Origin: 40CM-4-68-19 sp036513415
GTDB lineage: Bacteria > Myxococcota > Myxococcia > Myxococcales > 40CM-4-68-19
Direction: 5' to 3'
DNA: 64,000 nucleotides
Assembly (NCBI GenBank): GCA_036513415.1
Contig: DATBZA010000087.1
Location: 1 to 64,000, forward strand
This document shows positions 39,107 through 46,179 of this stretch, in pieces; position 1 is the first letter of the stretch; every line of letters begins with the position of its first letter. Position numbers and translations under genes: made by a program. The notes below the pieces were generated by a model. That model did not search any database, had not been told where the DNA came from, and saw only the letters and a program-made list of their open reading frames with translations.

Positions 39107-39152
39107 TGAGTGAGAGCGGAAGGAATCGAACCTTCAACCTATGGATTAAGAG
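39107..39152 (-). other. Left attachment site, 3' half of tRNA-Lys
   Basis: A 46-bp sequence identical to 45707-45752 comprises the tRNA-Lys anticodon loop through the 3' end plus 4 nt. On the minus strand it lacks the 5' half, so it is the att copy at the far end of the element. The identity begins at the anticodon loop, which is typical of tyrosine-recombinase crossover sites. Confidence 0.9.
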
Positions 39153-39226
39153 CCGGGGGCCTTTTCGCCTGCCCGTCGAGAATCCGGGCGGGAGGGCGGC
39201 CCGGATCGGCCCGGATCGGCCCCAAA

Positions 39227-39248
39227 CTCTGGCATAACTCTGGAACGG
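39227..39248. promoter_or_regulatory. Left arm-type site (paired CTCTGG)
   Basis: CTCTGGCATAACTCTGGA followed by ACGG holds two CTCTGG hexamers 11 bp apart, about one helical turn. The same motif occurs at 45606-45627 near the other end. It starts 75 bp inside the left att repeat. It is probably an integrase or excisionase arm site. Confidence 0.65.
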
Positions 39249-39270
39249 GTAGGGGGCCCGGCCCTCTCGT

Positions 39271-39804
39271 CTAGTCTCCGTCGTGGCCGTTGGGGAAGCG
39301 CAGCCCGCGCACCTCGGCTACCTCGGCCTGCAGATCACGCGCTGGCGATGTTGGTGTTGCATCGCTTGAGGCCCGGGGCCGCCGCCGCTTTTGGCGGTTC
39401 AATCCCTCTACTTCGATCCGCTCCAGCTCATCCACAGGCACGCGGAGCCTCCCCCCGACCCTCACCACCCGCACGTCACCGCGCCTGATGGCCGGCAGCA
39501 GCGTACGGGTCTTGGAGACTCCCAGCACGCGGGCCGCCTCGACCAAGCTGACAGGAGCGGCGAGCTCAGGCGGGCGCCTGCGGAGCAGCGTTCCGACCTG
39601 CTTGGAGAGCGCGTCGATCCTCTCCGCGAGCGAAGGCCCGAAGTACTCTCTCCGCTCTCGTCTTTCCTCCATGGCGATCAGCTCGAAGGTGAGCTCGTCG
39701 AACGCCGCGCCCGGATGGGCCAGCTCGAAGGCCGCGCGGATCTCGTCGGCAGTCATCGTCTGCGGCTTGTACGGTTGACCCACGGATTTCGGTGGGCCCG
39801 GCAA
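39271..39804 (-). CDS. Excisionase-like HTH DNA-binding protein
   Basis: This 177-residue protein has a winged-helix excisionase-type segment at about residues 85-130: VSLVEAARVLGVSKTRTLLP, then AIRRGDVRVVRVGGRLRVPV, as in HTH_17/MerR-like proteins. The N-terminal half is helical and the tail is basic (NRQKRRRPRA). The start is uncertain: TTG 39804 or ATG 39756. Its place just inside the left att site suggests the recombination directionality factor. Confidence 0.7.
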   Translation of the reverse strand: MPGPPKSVGQPYKPQTMTADEIRAAFELAHPGAAFDELTFELIAMEERRERREYFGPSLAERIDALSKQVGTLLRRRPPELAAPVSLVEAARVLGVSKTRTLLPAIRRGDVRVVRVGGRLRVPVDELERIEVEGLNRQKRRRPRASSDATPTSPARDLQAEVAEVRGLRFPNGHDGD

Positions 39805-39946
39805 CGGAATTCATGGAGGCGTCTAGTTGGCGCGTTCCACATTTCGTTCAACGCAGCTATTGGCACACGATCATCTCGCGATGATCGTGTGCCACGCACA
39901 GAAAAAAGGGGTCGAGACGCACAAGTCCTCTCCCAAGGGGAAGCCC

Positions 39947-40039
39947 ATGGCGAAGGTGGACAATGGACCGTCCTTCATCATCGCGGAGAAGGTGGCGCCC
40001 GAGGCAGTGCGCTGGCTGTGGTACCGCACCGAAAACGGG
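39947..40039 (+). pseudogene. Possible RepA-like ATPase N-terminal relic
   Basis: ATG 39947, after AAGGGGAAG, opens a frame with GPSFIIAEKVAPEAVRWLW, which resembles the start of RepA-like AAA ATPases, where a WLW segment is followed by the P-loop. Here the P-loop never comes and the frame runs antisense into the next small gene. It is either a truncated gene or a chance match. Confidence 0.25.
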
Positions 40040-40129
40040 TCCCAGACCCGCGCCCCAGATCCGGCGTATAGTAGCGACTTCACCTGCTCCTGCTGCAGCA
40101 CTTTTCCCGCTCGTTTCTGGTGCGAGCGG

Positions 40130-40354
40130 CTATTGCGGGGGGACCGTGATCGGGGGAAACCTGATCGATTTCGCGTTCTCGAAGTTCTCGCCATCCTCCC
40201 AGCACTTCACGCCGAACGGTCTCTTCGGCGCCTTCCCTTGCCGCGTCATCAGCTCCATGTACCGGCCCGTCGCTTGTATCTTGTCGTCGGCGGTGACCTT
40301 GGCGTGCGTCGTCCCGGCCGCGTCGCCTTCCATCTGGCAGTTGTACTCGGGCAT
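40130..40354 (-). CDS. Small hypothetical protein
   Basis: This 74-residue protein starts at ATG 40354 behind GGAGGAGAG. It begins MPEYNCQMEGDAAGTTHAKV and contains RYMELMTRQGKAPKRPFGVK and a CWEDGENF segment. Balanced composition supports coding, but no family is recognised. It is part of the element cargo. Confidence 0.6.
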   Translation of the reverse strand: MPEYNCQMEGDAAGTTHAKVTADDKIQATGRYMELMTRQGKAPKRPFGVKCWEDGENFENAKSIRFPPITVPPQ

Positions 40355-40707
40355 GCGACTCTCCTCCGAGCGGCGCTCGGTATCACTTCCTCCGCATTGG
40401 TCAAGCGCCCGCGAAAAAATCCGCGATGCACGTCCCCTAGGTCAGAAGGGTCTGGGGGCAGGTTCCACATGGGTGCTCTCCATCGGGAACAGCTGCACAC
40501 CCAGCACCCAGAACCGAAGCAGGTTCAACGGGTTGAGCGCTCCTCGGACGTAGCCGATGGCTGTATGACAGCGGGGGTTTGCTGGTCGCCGCGGTTGTGC
40601 TGGTCACCATCGCTGCACGTGCACATCTCGCCTGTTGATGTTGTCGGCCTGCACGAGATGGGCTGCATGAAGTGCGTTACCTGCACGGGCTGTATTACGG
40701 TCATCGC
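40355..40707. other. Intergenic stretch within element
   Basis: About 350 nt with no supported gene. It must contain the divergent promoters of the 74-residue gene (minus) and the ribbon-helix-helix gene (plus). A short GC-rich inverted pattern around 40620-40690 could be an operator for the latter, but I cannot define it. Confidence 0.4.
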
Positions 40708-41073
40708 ATGACCACAGCGCCTTCCTCGACCACGTTCTCCGTCCGTCTGGACCCCGAAGATGAAGTCCGCCTGCACCAGCTCGCCGCTCGATGGCACACC
40801 ACCCAGAGCGACGCCGTCCGCCGTCTGTTGCGCGCGGTGGAGCAGGATGCTGCCCTGCACGCGGTGGAGGTGGCCAGCTGGCCCAAGGAGCTGCCGCAAG
40901 CCATGCGCTACCGGGTGGTCCACGACGCTACGGTGCCCATCAACATGGGGGTCGGGGCGCCCGTGCCCCACGAGTTCAAGGTCAACCAGATCGTCGACAG
41001 GAATGGCTTCGCGCCCGTTCACGTGGAGCACCTGCACGCTCGCGGGGTGCTGCTGGAGCCCTTGGCCGACTGA
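40708..41073 (+). CDS. Ribbon-helix-helix protein
   Basis: This 121-residue protein has an N-terminal RHH domain: a strand STTFSVRLDP followed by helices EDEVRLHQLAARW and TQSDAVRRLLRAVEQD, as in CopG/Arc-type regulators. ATG 40708 is chosen (the longer frame starts at 40672). The C-terminal 60 residues have no known domain. It probably regulates element genes or acts as an antitoxin; no toxin gene is evident next to it. Confidence 0.72.
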   Translation: MTTAPSSTTFSVRLDPEDEVRLHQLAARWHTTQSDAVRRLLRAVEQDAALHAVEVASWPKELPQAMRYRVVHDATVPINMGVGAPVPHEFKVNQIVDRNGFAPVHVEHLHARGVLLEPLAD

Positions 41074-41139
41074 GGTTGCACGTCAGACCCCCGTGCTAGG
41101 TTCCGCGTTCGTGGATGTGCACGAACAGGAGGCACGCAA

Positions 41140-41364
41140 ATGGTCTCGACCGCGTTCGTTTTCGTCTCGACCCTAGCCGCCAGCGATCCGACGGTAGAGT
41201 ACGTCGTCATGCAGGGGCTCGTGCTGAACAATCCGGAGACCCACGGCGAGCCGAAGAAGGGGGAACCCCTGAGCTCGTGGCTCCGGGCTGGCTGGAAGCT
41301 GAAAGGCGTTAGCGGGTGGTCCAACCACGGGGCGGTGTTTCACCTCGAGCACGACAAACGCTGA
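41140..41364 (+). CDS. Small hypothetical protein
   Basis: A 74-residue frame beginning MVSTAFVFVSTLAASDPTVE lies 66 nt downstream of the ribbon-helix-helix gene, preceded by GAGG. It has strand-rich segments (YVVMQGLVLNN, WKLKGVSGW, AVFHLEHD), so it may be a small beta fold. No family is recognised. Confidence 0.5.
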   Translation: MVSTAFVFVSTLAASDPTVEYVVMQGLVLNNPETHGEPKKGEPLSSWLRAGWKLKGVSGWSNHGAVFHLEHDKR

Positions 41365-41426
41365 GACCCATCACCCGGGACGGGGCCACCGCTGGCGGTC
41401 TAGGATCGCCGCCCGTCAAGCGGAAC

Positions 41427-42125
41427 CTACTTCGTCGCAGACTTCTTCTGCTGGCGCGCAGCCGTCGCTTTCGAGAGGCGATGAGGCAGCTCGAACATCT
41501 GCGTGAACACGCCCGTCGTGAACTCGATCAGGCTGCTGGCTTCTTCCTTCGTGATGGGCTCCGCGTGGGCTGCATCGTTGCCGATGTACCGCACGTGATC
41601 GGCCGCCTCCTTCCACTGTGGCGAGAGCACCCGGTCAGGCAGCGCCTTGATCTCGTCGCCCAGCCGGTCTGTAGGGGCCTTCACTGAATTGGTGCTGAGC
41701 TGCGAACGAACGGCTCCCTGCAGGACACGCCGCCCTACCAGCGCTGCCGCAATGTAGAACTGCGACTCATAGCAACGGAGCGCCTCAGTCAGTTCCTCGC
41801 CCAGCTGATACGGGACACCATCCCTCACGTACTTTGGCAAGGCAGGTGGCTGCACCGTCACCCGGTAATGATCCACGTCGAAATCAAACTCCTCCCATGG
41901 CGCATTGGTCCCGTAGTTCACCTCGATCATTGAGGCGTGCCGACAGCGGTCGTGTACGCAAACGGCACTGAGATAATAGACCGACCACCCCTCCTCGTAG
42001 TCTTGCAGCTGCGACACGAGGTCGAGGTCGGACGACGTTGCTTGCAGGCACCCCGGACAACGGTACGTAAGGCGTGCATCGACCCCCGGCCGGGCGTCTC
42101 TCGAAAGCCTCAGCTTCTCCAGCAT
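41427..42125 (-). CDS. DUF4145-type protein with zinc-finger-like N-terminus
   Basis: This 232-residue protein has two CxxC-like pairs at the N-terminus (YRCPGCLQAT, and Cys residues around VCVHDRCRHAS), consistent with a zinc ribbon. A helical C-terminal DUF4145-like domain follows: LRCYESQFYIAAALVGRRVLQG, then the terminal H motif in VRYIGNDAAHAEPITKEEA. DUF4145 is a HEPN-related domain common in defence islands. ATG 42125 is the start; it diverges from a small plus-strand gene. Confidence 0.78.
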   Translation of the reverse strand: MLEKLRLSRDARPGVDARLTYRCPGCLQATSSDLDLVSQLQDYEEGWSVYYLSAVCVHDRCRHASMIEVNYGTNAPWEEFDFDVDHYRVTVQPPALPKYVRDGVPYQLGEELTEALRCYESQFYIAAALVGRRVLQGAVRSQLSTNSVKAPTDRLGDEIKALPDRVLSPQWKEAADHVRYIGNDAAHAEPITKEEASSLIEFTTGVFTQMFELPHRLSKATAARQQKKSATK

Positions 42126-42186
42126 GGTCACTAGGCTAGCACCGACGCACGGGGGAGTGTCGGGTGGATGTGCTACGACTCCCGCC

Positions 42187-42396
42187 ATGGAGAAGCGCAT
42201 TTGGAAGGGGACGAAGGGCTCCTACTCGATCCAGTCCGAGAAGAAGGCGGACGGACGGATACGCGCCGAGGCATGGGGGCCGCTAGGTGCGAGCGGCAAG
42301 GCGCAATCCAACGAACGGTTCACGTGGAAGGAGGCGGAAAGCGAGGAGCAGGCAGAAGAGCTGCTGATCGCGGAACTCCAGCGCCGCAACGCTTAA
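42187..42396 (+). CDS. Small hypothetical protein
   Basis: This 69-residue charged protein begins MEKRIWKGTKGSYSIQSEKK and ends in a helix ESEEQAEELLIAELQRRN. It is preceded by a purine-poor spacer and diverges from the DUF4145 gene. The composition looks genuine but no family is known. Confidence 0.5.
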   Translation: MEKRIWKGTKGSYSIQSEKKADGRIRAEAWGPLGASGKAQSNERFTWKEAESEEQAEELLIAELQRRNA

Positions 42397-42414
42397 GCGC
42401 GGGCGGAACCACAC

Positions 42415-43161
42415 CTACGTGTCGAGGAAATCCCATTCGTCGCCCAGTACCCACCTGAGCGCCGACAGCTTGCCGTTGAGCATGCCCCACTCGAACTTGG
42501 TCCAAGGGCCGAGGTTCTTCTTCCCGTACTGCTTCTCTTTGCGCTTGGCAGCGGCCCGCGCCGTCTTCAACAGAGCCGGATCAGGGTGGTCCTCGCCTGC
42601 CTCGATCTTCTGCAGCCATTGCTGGTGCCGGTCGTACCAAATCTTGTCGTAGAGCTCCTTCTCTTCGGCGAGGATCTCACGCGTGCTGCGCAGGGGCTCT
42701 TCGTACAACCCCTGCCGACGAAGAAAGGCGACCCTGCGCGCAGTGAGTCGCCGCAGGTCCGGGTTCTCCCAGACCTTGATCTTGAACGGCGGCCGCCTGT
42801 TCCGCCGGTACTCGTTGAGGAAGTCCTTCGACGAGTTCGACAGGAAACCCGAGGCGATGAATAGCGCCACGGCGGGGCGTTCGGCCTCGGCCCAAGCCAG
42901 CAGGTTCTGCAGCTCTCGTGCTGGGACCCCCGCTTTGTAATGCTTGCAGTCCACGAACCACGTCTCTAGGTGGACGGCCCCGTCGATGTCCCTGCGCTGC
43001 TCTTGGGCCACGATGTCCCGGCCGCGGTCGGCGGGGCTGGTCTTCTTGCCAGTGCCCTTTCGCCAGTCGATGTTGACGAAGTTCAGCTCTTGCAGCAGGT
43101 CACGGCAGAACTCTTCGAAGGTGGTATCGCTTAGCCGGTCGAACGAAAGGGAGCGTCGCAC
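42415..43161 (-). CDS. Mrr-like restriction endonuclease
   Basis: This 248-residue PD-(D/E)XK protein resembles Mrr_cat-type restriction endonucleases. The helix TTFEEFCRDLLQELNF is followed by DRGRDIVAQEQ (the active-site Asp) and LETWFVDCKHYKAG, in which D-C-K is the family form of the ExK motif. RELQNLLAWAEAE then precedes LFIASGFLS. The C-terminal 100 residues are helical and basic. GTG 43161 is the start. It would cut DNA, possibly modified DNA, but the target is unknown. It is the clearest defence gene of the element. Confidence 0.85.
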   Translation of the reverse strand: MRRSLSFDRLSDTTFEEFCRDLLQELNFVNIDWRKGTGKKTSPADRGRDIVAQEQRRDIDGAVHLETWFVDCKHYKAGVPARELQNLLAWAEAERPAVALFIASGFLSNSSKDFLNEYRRNRRPPFKIKVWENPDLRRLTARRVAFLRRQGLYEEPLRSTREILAEEKELYDKIWYDRHQQWLQKIEAGEDHPDPALLKTARAAAKRKEKQYGKKNLGPWTKFEWGMLNGKLSALRWVLGDEWDFLDT

Positions 43162-43173
43162 GCGAGCAGCGTA

Positions 43174-43235
43174 CTACACCGGGGTCCAGACGTTCGCCGC
43201 CAGCCGTGCACCGAGTAGAAGCGCTGAGTGGCGAG
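43174..43235 (-). pseudogene. Relic of integrase C-terminus
   Basis: About 60 bp resemble the last 21 codons of the element integrase: a TQRFY segment with the nucleophilic Tyr, VHG, and after a one-base shift AANVWTPV and stop, compared with TTQRFYAVHGSAAKVWTPV at 44503-44560. Homology ends abruptly upstream. It is the leftover of an older integrase gene at this position. Confidence 0.8.
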
Positions 43236-43261
43236 CACCAGTGGCGGCGCCGGGTAAACGA

Positions 43262-43834
43262 TCATTCTTCGTCCGCGGAGTCGAAGGCCCGGGGCAGGAT
43301 CCGAGCCTGCTTGGGTCCGCTCACCAGACCCCAGACGCGGTTGGCGTCCGCCAGCACTTCTTTCACGAAGGCAGTATCCGGAAGCGATGGCAGCGGCGCA
43401 CCATGCCGATTGCCGAAAGCGATGAAGAACGACAGGAAGGTCTGTTGCAGCAACGCGCCGGAGCGAGCGATCCGCGCAGCGAGTTTGTGACAGCGCTCCC
43501 GCCCTTCGTGGGTGTTCAGATCAAACCCCTCGTCCTCGTCCAAGCGGTGGATCAGGGTGTTCCGGTCGATTACGAACTGGTCGAGGATCCCAGCGAATTT
43601 CTCGTCCAATGTTACTTGCTCGCGCAGCGCCCTTACCAGTGTTCCCAGCGTCTTTCGGCGAGCCTCATTTTCCAGCCGCATGAAGTCGTCAACGGAGAAG
43701 GATTCAGCACCGAAGATCACGTGCATCGTCTGACCCATGTGGCGTTCGGTGGTCTGCGCCATCACCATGGCAAACCCGAGCGCCGCGAACAGATCCCACA
43801 GTCCCTCGGGCAGGGGCGTTTTCTCTTCGGTCAT
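43262..43834 (-). CDS. Helical HEPN-like protein
   Basis: This 190-residue, all-helical protein has R-x4-H in FVIDRNTLIHRLDED near residue 93, followed by long helices (RCHKLAARIARSGALLQQTFL). This is compatible with a HEPN-like or MNT-associated fold. No membrane segment. The same-strand neighbour (24 nt upstream) is a DUF4145-like gene, so they may be coupled. Nuclease function is inference. Confidence 0.62.
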   Translation of the reverse strand: MTEEKTPLPEGLWDLFAALGFAMVMAQTTERHMGQTMHVIFGAESFSVDDFMRLENEARRKTLGTLVRALREQVTLDEKFAGILDQFVIDRNTLIHRLDEDEGFDLNTHEGRERCHKLAARIARSGALLQQTFLSFFIAFGNRHGAPLPSLPDTAFVKEVLADANRVWGLVSGPKQARILPRAFDSADEE

Positions 43835-43858
43835 TCGCGGGAGCTTACACGGACTAAA

Positions 43859-44470
43859 TCACTTCGCGGGAGAAGCATACTTCTGTGACATGTGCTCCAT
43901 CTCGTAAACGAGGCGGAGAAGCTCTGCGGTAAGCATCACAGTGCTCTCTGCGCGCGCCCGGTCCGTCTTGGCAAGCCGGTGGGTCGCCTCGTTTCCATGC
44001 TTGCGGATCAGATCGACCCAGCCCTTCATCGGCGGGGTCACATACCCTTGCTTTTCGAGGTAGGTCAGATACGCCGCGAACGGCTCTCCCTCAGGCGCTC
44101 CCTTGTCCGCAGCGACGTGCATCAGGATCTTCCTACAGACCAGTTCGGCAGCGGTGTACGCGGACGCCTGCATGCAATTGCGCGCCTCATCGTAGGCAGT
44201 GTGGACGACCTCCGGCAGCCCTTCCACTGCGGGACCGAACTTCGCTCCGGGAAAGATGGTTCCATCGACCTCCACTAATCCGCGCGCGCACTCCGTGCAG
44301 GCGAGCCACCGATTGTTGGGAATCCCCTGTCCCCCCGCTTGGCTCGCAACAACCGCTCCAGACACTCTGGTGCCGCAATGGCCGCAGGTGAAGCCGAACC
44401 AAGAGTCGGCCGTGCTTCCGTCGTGCCGATTCACTTCTCTGTGTCCGCGGAAACGGGGCATAGGGCTCAT
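43859..44470 (-). CDS. DUF4145-type protein with zinc-ribbon N-terminus
   Basis: This 203-residue protein has a zinc-ribbon-like start (TCGHCGTR, and ACTECARG) and a C-terminal DUF4145-like helical domain (YTAAELVCRKILMHVAADKG, LIRKHGNEATHRLAKTD). Its architecture matches that of the gene at 41427-42125, so the element carries two. ATG 44470 or 44461 is the start; a longer in-frame reading runs antisense-shifted into the integrase and is not real. It lies 32 nt downstream of the integrase stop. Confidence 0.8.
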   Translation of the reverse strand: MSPMPRFRGHREVNRHDGSTADSWFGFTCGHCGTRVSGAVVASQAGGQGIPNNRWLACTECARGLVEVDGTIFPGAKFGPAVEGLPEVVHTAYDEARNCMQASAYTAAELVCRKILMHVAADKGAPEGEPFAAYLTYLEKQGYVTPPMKGWVDLIRKHGNEATHRLAKTDRARAESTVMLTAELLRLVYEMEHMSQKYASPAK

Positions 44471-44502
44471 CCTACCTGAGCGCCGACGGGAGGTACGGTT
44501 CG

Positions 44503-45582
44503 CTACACCGGAGTCCACACCTTCGCGGCCGACCCGTGCACGGCGTAGAAGCGCTGGGTGGTGCGGGGCGACTTGTGGCCGAGGAAGGTGGCGATGCTGG
44601 CCAGCGGGACTCCCTTGCGCTTGGCCCACGTCGCGACAGCATGGCGGAAGCGGCCGGGGGTGATCGCGGGCTCGATGCCCATCTCCGCGCTCTTGTTCTT
44701 GAGCACCAGCCCGAAGTGGAACTCTGGGAGGTGCCCTTTCGCGCGGAGGCGCTTGGCCGCGGCGAGCACGGGTTTCGTCACGCGCGTCGCGTGGCGGCTG
44801 CCGCTCTTGTGCTTGGTCACCAGCGCCGCAACGGCGCTGCCCTTGCGCTCGCCGCGGGGGAGTCCATCCACCTCGCCATCCTCGGCGAACCGCCGCAGCT
44901 CGGAGTAGTGCCAACCGGTGCCAGCCAACACGTCCAGCGCGTCGCGGTACCACGTGCCCCTGAATGCCTTGCTCAGCTTCTTGTACTGCGCCACCGAGAA
45001 CACCTTCGGCGTCGTCCACTGCTGGGGGCTGGACTGGGGCACCTTCAACTTCGCAAGCGTAGGGTCCTCCCCCGCGGTGAGAAGGTTGGCACCCTCGGCA
45101 TCGCGCAGCCACGAGTACAGGTGCTTGATGGTGGCGATCAGGTGAGGGCGGCTGGTCTCGCGTTCGATGGCCTTGAGGATCACCTGCAGGTCGGCCCCGC
45201 GCAGGTCCACCCCGTTGAGCTTCACCAAGAGCTTCTCCAAGAACCGGCGCTTCATGTTCCACCAGTTCTTGGTGCAGGGGCGGGGACCAGTGGCGCAGTA
45301 GGCGAGGTACTTCTTGATCAGCTCGGCGTCGAGGTAAACGGGCGGCGGCCCATCGGGCATCAGGTCGGCCTTGAGCCCGGCGTCGCGCGCGGTCACGTAC
45401 GCCGTCGGGTTCTTCTCGAAGATGGCGAGTTGGGCGTACGCCTCGGGCTCAGTGCTGCGCTTGGTCGAGACCTCGTACTGGATGCCCCCCACCATGCGAT
45501 GGATCACGTAGGTCTGCCTGCCGCTGTTGCCCGTGCGGATGTACCCGCCCTTCCAATCCTCGCCCCGAGACGCTGCTGCCAT
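44503..45582 (-). CDS. Tyrosine integrase of the tRNA-Lys element
   Basis: This 359-residue site-specific recombinase has an N-terminal SAM-like arm/core-binding part (about residues 80-170). The catalytic domain has GTGWHYSELRRF at the Arg I box, a Lys in the beta-hairpin (VTKHKSGSRH), PGRFRHAVATWA at box II, FLGHKS, and the nucleophile in TTQRFYAV. At box I the usual Arg (TGxR) is His, and at box II the first His is Gly. ATG 45582 (behind GGGAGGGCGG) is preferred over 45630, which would put the start codon upstream of the arm site. It lies next to its att site. Confidence 0.93.
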   Translation of the reverse strand: MAAASRGEDWKGGYIRTGNSGRQTYVIHRMVGGIQYEVSTKRSTEPEAYAQLAIFEKNPTAYVTARDAGLKADLMPDGPPPVYLDAELIKKYLAYCATGPRPCTKNWWNMKRRFLEKLLVKLNGVDLRGADLQVILKAIERETSRPHLIATIKHLYSWLRDAEGANLLTAGEDPTLAKLKVPQSSPQQWTTPKVFSVAQYKKLSKAFRGTWYRDALDVLAGTGWHYSELRRFAEDGEVDGLPRGERKGSAVAALVTKHKSGSRHATRVTKPVLAAAKRLRAKGHLPEFHFGLVLKNKSAEMGIEPAITPGRFRHAVATWAKRKGVPLASIATFLGHKSPRTTQRFYAVHGSAAKVWTPV

Positions 45583-45605
45583 GGGACCGCCCTCCCAGTC
45601 ATGCG

Positions 45606-45627
45606 CTCTGGCATAACTCTGGAGCGG
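45606..45627. promoter_or_regulatory. Right arm-type site (paired CTCTGG)
   Basis: CTCTGGCATAACTCTGGA followed by GCGG is near-identical to 39227-39248 and in the same orientation. It lies 80 bp inside the right att repeat and just upstream of the integrase start, so it could also autoregulate that gene. Confidence 0.65.
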
Positions 45628-45669
45628 CAACCTACCAAGCGGGGGAGGGGGAGACTAGCCGATCAGGCG

Positions 45670-45703
45670 AAAGGCCCGGATTCTCCTCTGAATCCGAGCC
45701 TTT
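45670..45703 (-). terminator. Element-borne terminator for tRNA-Lys
   Basis: AAAGGC-C-CGGATT and AATCCG-A-GCCTTT form a strong hairpin directly downstream of the tRNA-Lys 3' end on the minus strand. The element thus restores a terminator to the tRNA that it invaded. Confidence 0.7.
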
Positions 45704-45706
45704 CAA

Positions 45707-45752
45707 TGAGTGAGAGCGGAAGGAATCGAACCTTCAACCTATGGATTAAGAG
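45707..45752 (-). other. Right attachment site within intact tRNA-Lys
   Basis: Identical over 46 bp to 39107-39152. It covers the anticodon loop through the tRNA 3' end. Here the tRNA 5' half is present, so function is preserved after integration. Confidence 0.9.
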
Positions 45753-45783
45753 TCCATTGCTCTGCCAGTTGAGCTACGCTCCC
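45711..45783 (-). tRNA. tRNA-Lys(CTT)
   Basis: On the minus strand GGGAGCGTAGCTCAACTGG begins a 73-nt cloverleaf with anticodon CTT (loop CTCTTAA), T-arm GAAGGTTCGATTCCTTC and acceptor CGCTCTC. CCA is not encoded. It is the last of four clustered tRNAs and the integration site of the element. Confidence 0.97.
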
Positions 45784-45845
45784 TCAATCTCCGACGCGGC
45801 GGGGCGGGGTGTGTATCCGGTACCCGGCCGACGGTCAAGAACAGT

Positions 45846-45921
45846 TGGGGTGGCTGACCGGACTCGAACCGGCAACACCTGGAGTCACAGTCCAGTGCTC
45901 TACCATTGAGCTACAGCCACC
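45846..45921 (-). tRNA. tRNA-His(GTG)
   Basis: A complete cloverleaf with the extra 5' G(-1), GGTGGCTGTAGCTC, anticodon GTG (loop CTGTGAC), T-arm GCCGGTTCGAGTCCGGT and encoded CCA. Confidence 0.96.
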
Positions 45922-45946
45922 GTAGTGCGTCCCGCGACTTCCTTTC

Positions 45947-46023
<77 letters not shown>

Positions 46024-46056
46024 CTGTCCCCGTCCGAGCATGCCTGCTGCAGTGAG

Positions 46057-46130
<74 letters not shown>

Positions 46131-46179
46131 CTGAAAAGCGGAGGGGAAGTACACGGTTTCCGGGGCTGGATCAAGCCTT

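Larger units (their letters stand above)
39107..45752. mobile_element. Integrative element in tRNA-Lys(CTT)
   Basis: A 6.6-kb element is bounded by 46-bp perfect direct repeats 6600 bp apart. Its tyrosine integrase lies next to the intact tRNA. Cargo (39.2-44.5 kb) includes a candidate excisionase, a ribbon-helix-helix protein, an Mrr-like nuclease, two DUF4145-like proteins, a HEPN-like protein and several small genes. Both ends have internal CTCTGG-pair motifs. No conjugation, capsid or replication genes are seen, apart from a possible ATPase relic, so it should be mobilised by others or only excise and reintegrate. Confidence 0.92.

Noticed and set aside
39162..39225. GGCCCGGATC direct repeats near the left end, considered as a CRISPR-like or replication repeat
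   Set aside because: Only two copies with no spacers and no AT-rich region; more likely part of the integration arm region.
40525..41037. 170-residue minus-strand frame over the ribbon-helix-helix gene
   Set aside because: It is the antisense of a gene with a clear RHH domain and has no ribosome-binding site or recognisable motif.
43859..45262. Long minus-strand frame of 467 residues joining the DUF4145-like gene to sequence inside the integrase
   Set aside because: The upstream 260 residues are a shifted reading of the integrase gene. Only the part from 44470 has coding character.
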